Source of the DNA: CAUZEB01 sp963578655
GTDB lineage: Bacteria > Chloroflexota > Dehalococcoidia > Lucifugimonadales > CAUZEB01
Reading direction: 5' to 3'
Assembly: GCA_963578655.1 (NCBI GenBank)
Contig: CAUZEB010000030.1
Span: 1-15,055 of the forward strand
DNA: 15,055 bases
In this document: positions 13,878 through 15,055 of the stretch, one piece after another
How the letters are laid out: every line of letters begins with the position of its first letter
How positions within the stretch are numbered: position 1 is the stretch's first letter
The notes under the pieces: generated by a model
What the model was told of the DNA's origin: nothing
The model's input: only the letters and a program-made list of their open reading frames with translations
The model's database searches: none
Made by a program: the position numbers and the translations under genes

Positions 13878-15055
13878 GTTACTGCGCAAATTAGCAATCT
13901 GGTGACTGGAGAATCCGAGGTATTTTGTCAATACATCGTCCGTATCCTCACCTAGTTTAGGAGCACGTTTGTGTGTTATTCGGGAGTCATTTAGCTTGAT
14001 CGGGCTTGCTACTTGGCGTACGGATCCAAAATCGTGATGATCTACTTCCAGGATCATCTCGTCTTCCGTTACTTGAAAATCTTGAAAGGCTTCCTCAACT
14101 GTATTAACTGGAGCACAAGGCACCTTACCTTTCAATAAATCTAACCATTCACATGTAGTTTTCTTACTAGAAAGTTCCTTAAGAATTGGTACTAGTACAG
14201 CTTTGTTTTTAAGACGGCTTTCGAAAGTATCAAATCTGTTATCGTGAGCTAGCTTAGGTGAACCGAGAATTTCGACAAGATTCTTGTAAAACTTTTCTTT
14301 TGCACACATCACAACTATCCATCCGTTTTTAGTTGGTAGAACTTGGGACGGGATTTGTGATGGATGAGAGGAATCTGCCAATCGTTGGGCTTGGTACCCC
14401 TTCGAAAGATGCCATGCTCCAATGTAAGCAAGGTGTGAGATGGCGTTATCAAATAGGCTAACGTCTACGTCACAACCAATACCTGTTTGTTTTACACGCA
14501 TTAAAGCACTCATTAGCCCGAGAGATGCCATCGTACCAGCGCTTAGATCTACAAGGGATAAGCCTGATTTTTGAGGAGGGCCGTTAGGTTCGCCCGTTAT
14601 ACTCATCCAACCTGCGTAACCTTGCATGAGATAGTCATAACCAGGTTCCGAAGACCGAATCCCAGTTCTACCGAATGCAGATAGCGAACAGCATACAATC
14701 GAGTTATTAATTCCGCTTAGCGAAGGGAAGTCTATACCCAATTTACTCGGCAAGTCACCCCGTAAATTATTGAACACGCCGTCCGACATTCGAACAAGAG
14801 GGTGTAACACGTCCTTCGCGTCCTGATGTGTTAGATTTAGGGTAATGCTACGCTTGTTACGATTAAAGCTTTGGAAGTAGATGCTGTCCTGGTTGGAAGT
14901 ATACGGAGGCACGTATCTCCCGATATCTCCTTTTGTTAATGGGTTTTCGATTTTGATAACTTCCGCTCCCATATCTGCAAGGAGCATAGTCGCCCATGGA
15001 CCCGCACCGTATTGTTCAATTGTTATTATTCGAACGTCCTGTAAGGGAAGAGGCT
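13866..15055 (-). CDS. Class III CoA-transferase (CaiB/BaiF family), 5' end beyond the window
   Basis: Transfers CoA from a CoA thioester to a carboxylic acid, as in formyl-CoA:oxalate, carnitine or succinyl-CoA:acid CoA-transferases. About 396 residues are visible. The reading frame runs to the window edge (LPLQDVRIITIEQYGAGPW before ATMLLADMGAEVIKIE), so only the first few codons are missing and the ATG at 14987 is internal. The N-terminal Rossmann-like part is followed by GYDYLMQGYAGWMSITGEP and the catalytic Asp in SGLSLVDLSAG, about residue 169 of the visible protein, the same place as D169 of formyl-CoA transferase. The gene is probably an activation step for a carboxylic acid; the acid and the CoA donor are unknown. 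It converges on rnc and the hydrolase remnant. Confidence 0.93.
   Translation of the reverse strand, partial: PLPLQDVRIITIEQYGAGPWATMLLADMGAEVIKIENPLTKGDIGRYVPPYTSNQDSIYFQSFNRNKRSITLNLTHQDAKDVLHPLVRMSDGVFNNLRGDLPSKLGIDFPSLSGINNSIVCCSLSAFGRTGIRSSEPGYDYLMQGYAGWMSITGEPNGPPQKSGLSLVDLSAGTMASLGLMSALMRVKQTGIGCDVDVSLFDNAISHLAYIGAWHLSKGYQAQRLADSSHPSQIPSQVLPTKNGWIVVMCAKEKFYKNLVEILGSPKLAHDNRFDTFESRLKNKAVLVPILKELSSKKTTCEWLDLLKGKVPCAPVNTVEEAFQDFQVTEDEMILEVDHHDFGSVRQVASPIKLNDSRITHKRAPKLGEDTDDVLTKYLGFSSHQIANLRSNGVL

Noticed and set aside
1..15055. CRISPR array, integrase, insertion sequence or toxin-antitoxin pair
   Set aside because: No spaced direct repeats, transposase or integrase motifs, or short paired frames with typical signals were seen. 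The hydrolase remnant has no terminal repeats.

Overview
This window is about 43% GC by eye and densely packed with catabolic enzymes on both strands, around two housekeeping loci: an SRP RNA and the RNase III gene. The mix of an enolase-superfamily enzyme, a CocE-type hydrolase, a ThDP enzyme, a D-aminoacylase-type amidohydrolase, a phosphotriesterase-like protein and a class III CoA-transferase resembles marine Chloroflexota of the SAR202 type, which are known for expanded families of this kind. The RNase III active-site variant fits what I recall of that phylum. This placement is inference from gene content only; no rRNA or phylogenetic marker was compared.

Layout. At 1-119 (minus) lies the 5' part of a probable SRP RNA, cut by the window edge, with a recognisable promoter at 129-157. 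Glycerol kinase (299-1804) and an N-acyl-D-amino-acid deacylase-like amidohydrolase (to 3451) follow on the minus strand. A divergent intergenic region leads to a HemL-like class III aminotransferase (3664-4986), closed by a perfect 28-bp palindrome. A three-gene plus-strand operon then encodes a mandelate racemase-type enolase, a CocE/NonD-type hydrolase and a ThDP-dependent enzyme (5148-9828). It converges on a minus-strand pair, a phosphotriesterase-like hydrolase and an SDR epimerase/dehydratase (9853-11848).

The most striking locus is 12121-12756. A DsbA/FrnE-like thioredoxin-fold gene has an in-frame TGA exactly where the catalytic Cys of the CPWx motif belongs (U-P-W-V). A good promoter and Shine-Dalgarno lie upstream of the interrupted start. 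A hairpin with a GUGU loop follows the TGA at the spacing of a bacterial SECIS. I interpret it as a selenoprotein whose start would normally be misannotated downstream at the GTG at 12184. It is followed after 19 nt by rnc. Directly behind rnc lies a frameshifted C-terminal remnant of a second CocE-type hydrolase (13485-13811). The window ends in a class III CoA-transferase (minus strand, 5' end cut off).

The 5148-9828 operon pairs an ester/amide hydrolase, a mandelate racemase-type enolase and a 2-keto-acid-type ThDP enzyme. This is the same logic as the classical mandelate operon, although the substrates cannot be read from sequence. The other enzymes (deacylase, lactonase-like hydrolase, epimerase, glycerol kinase, CoA-transferase) fit a heterotroph that breaks down varied small organic molecules.
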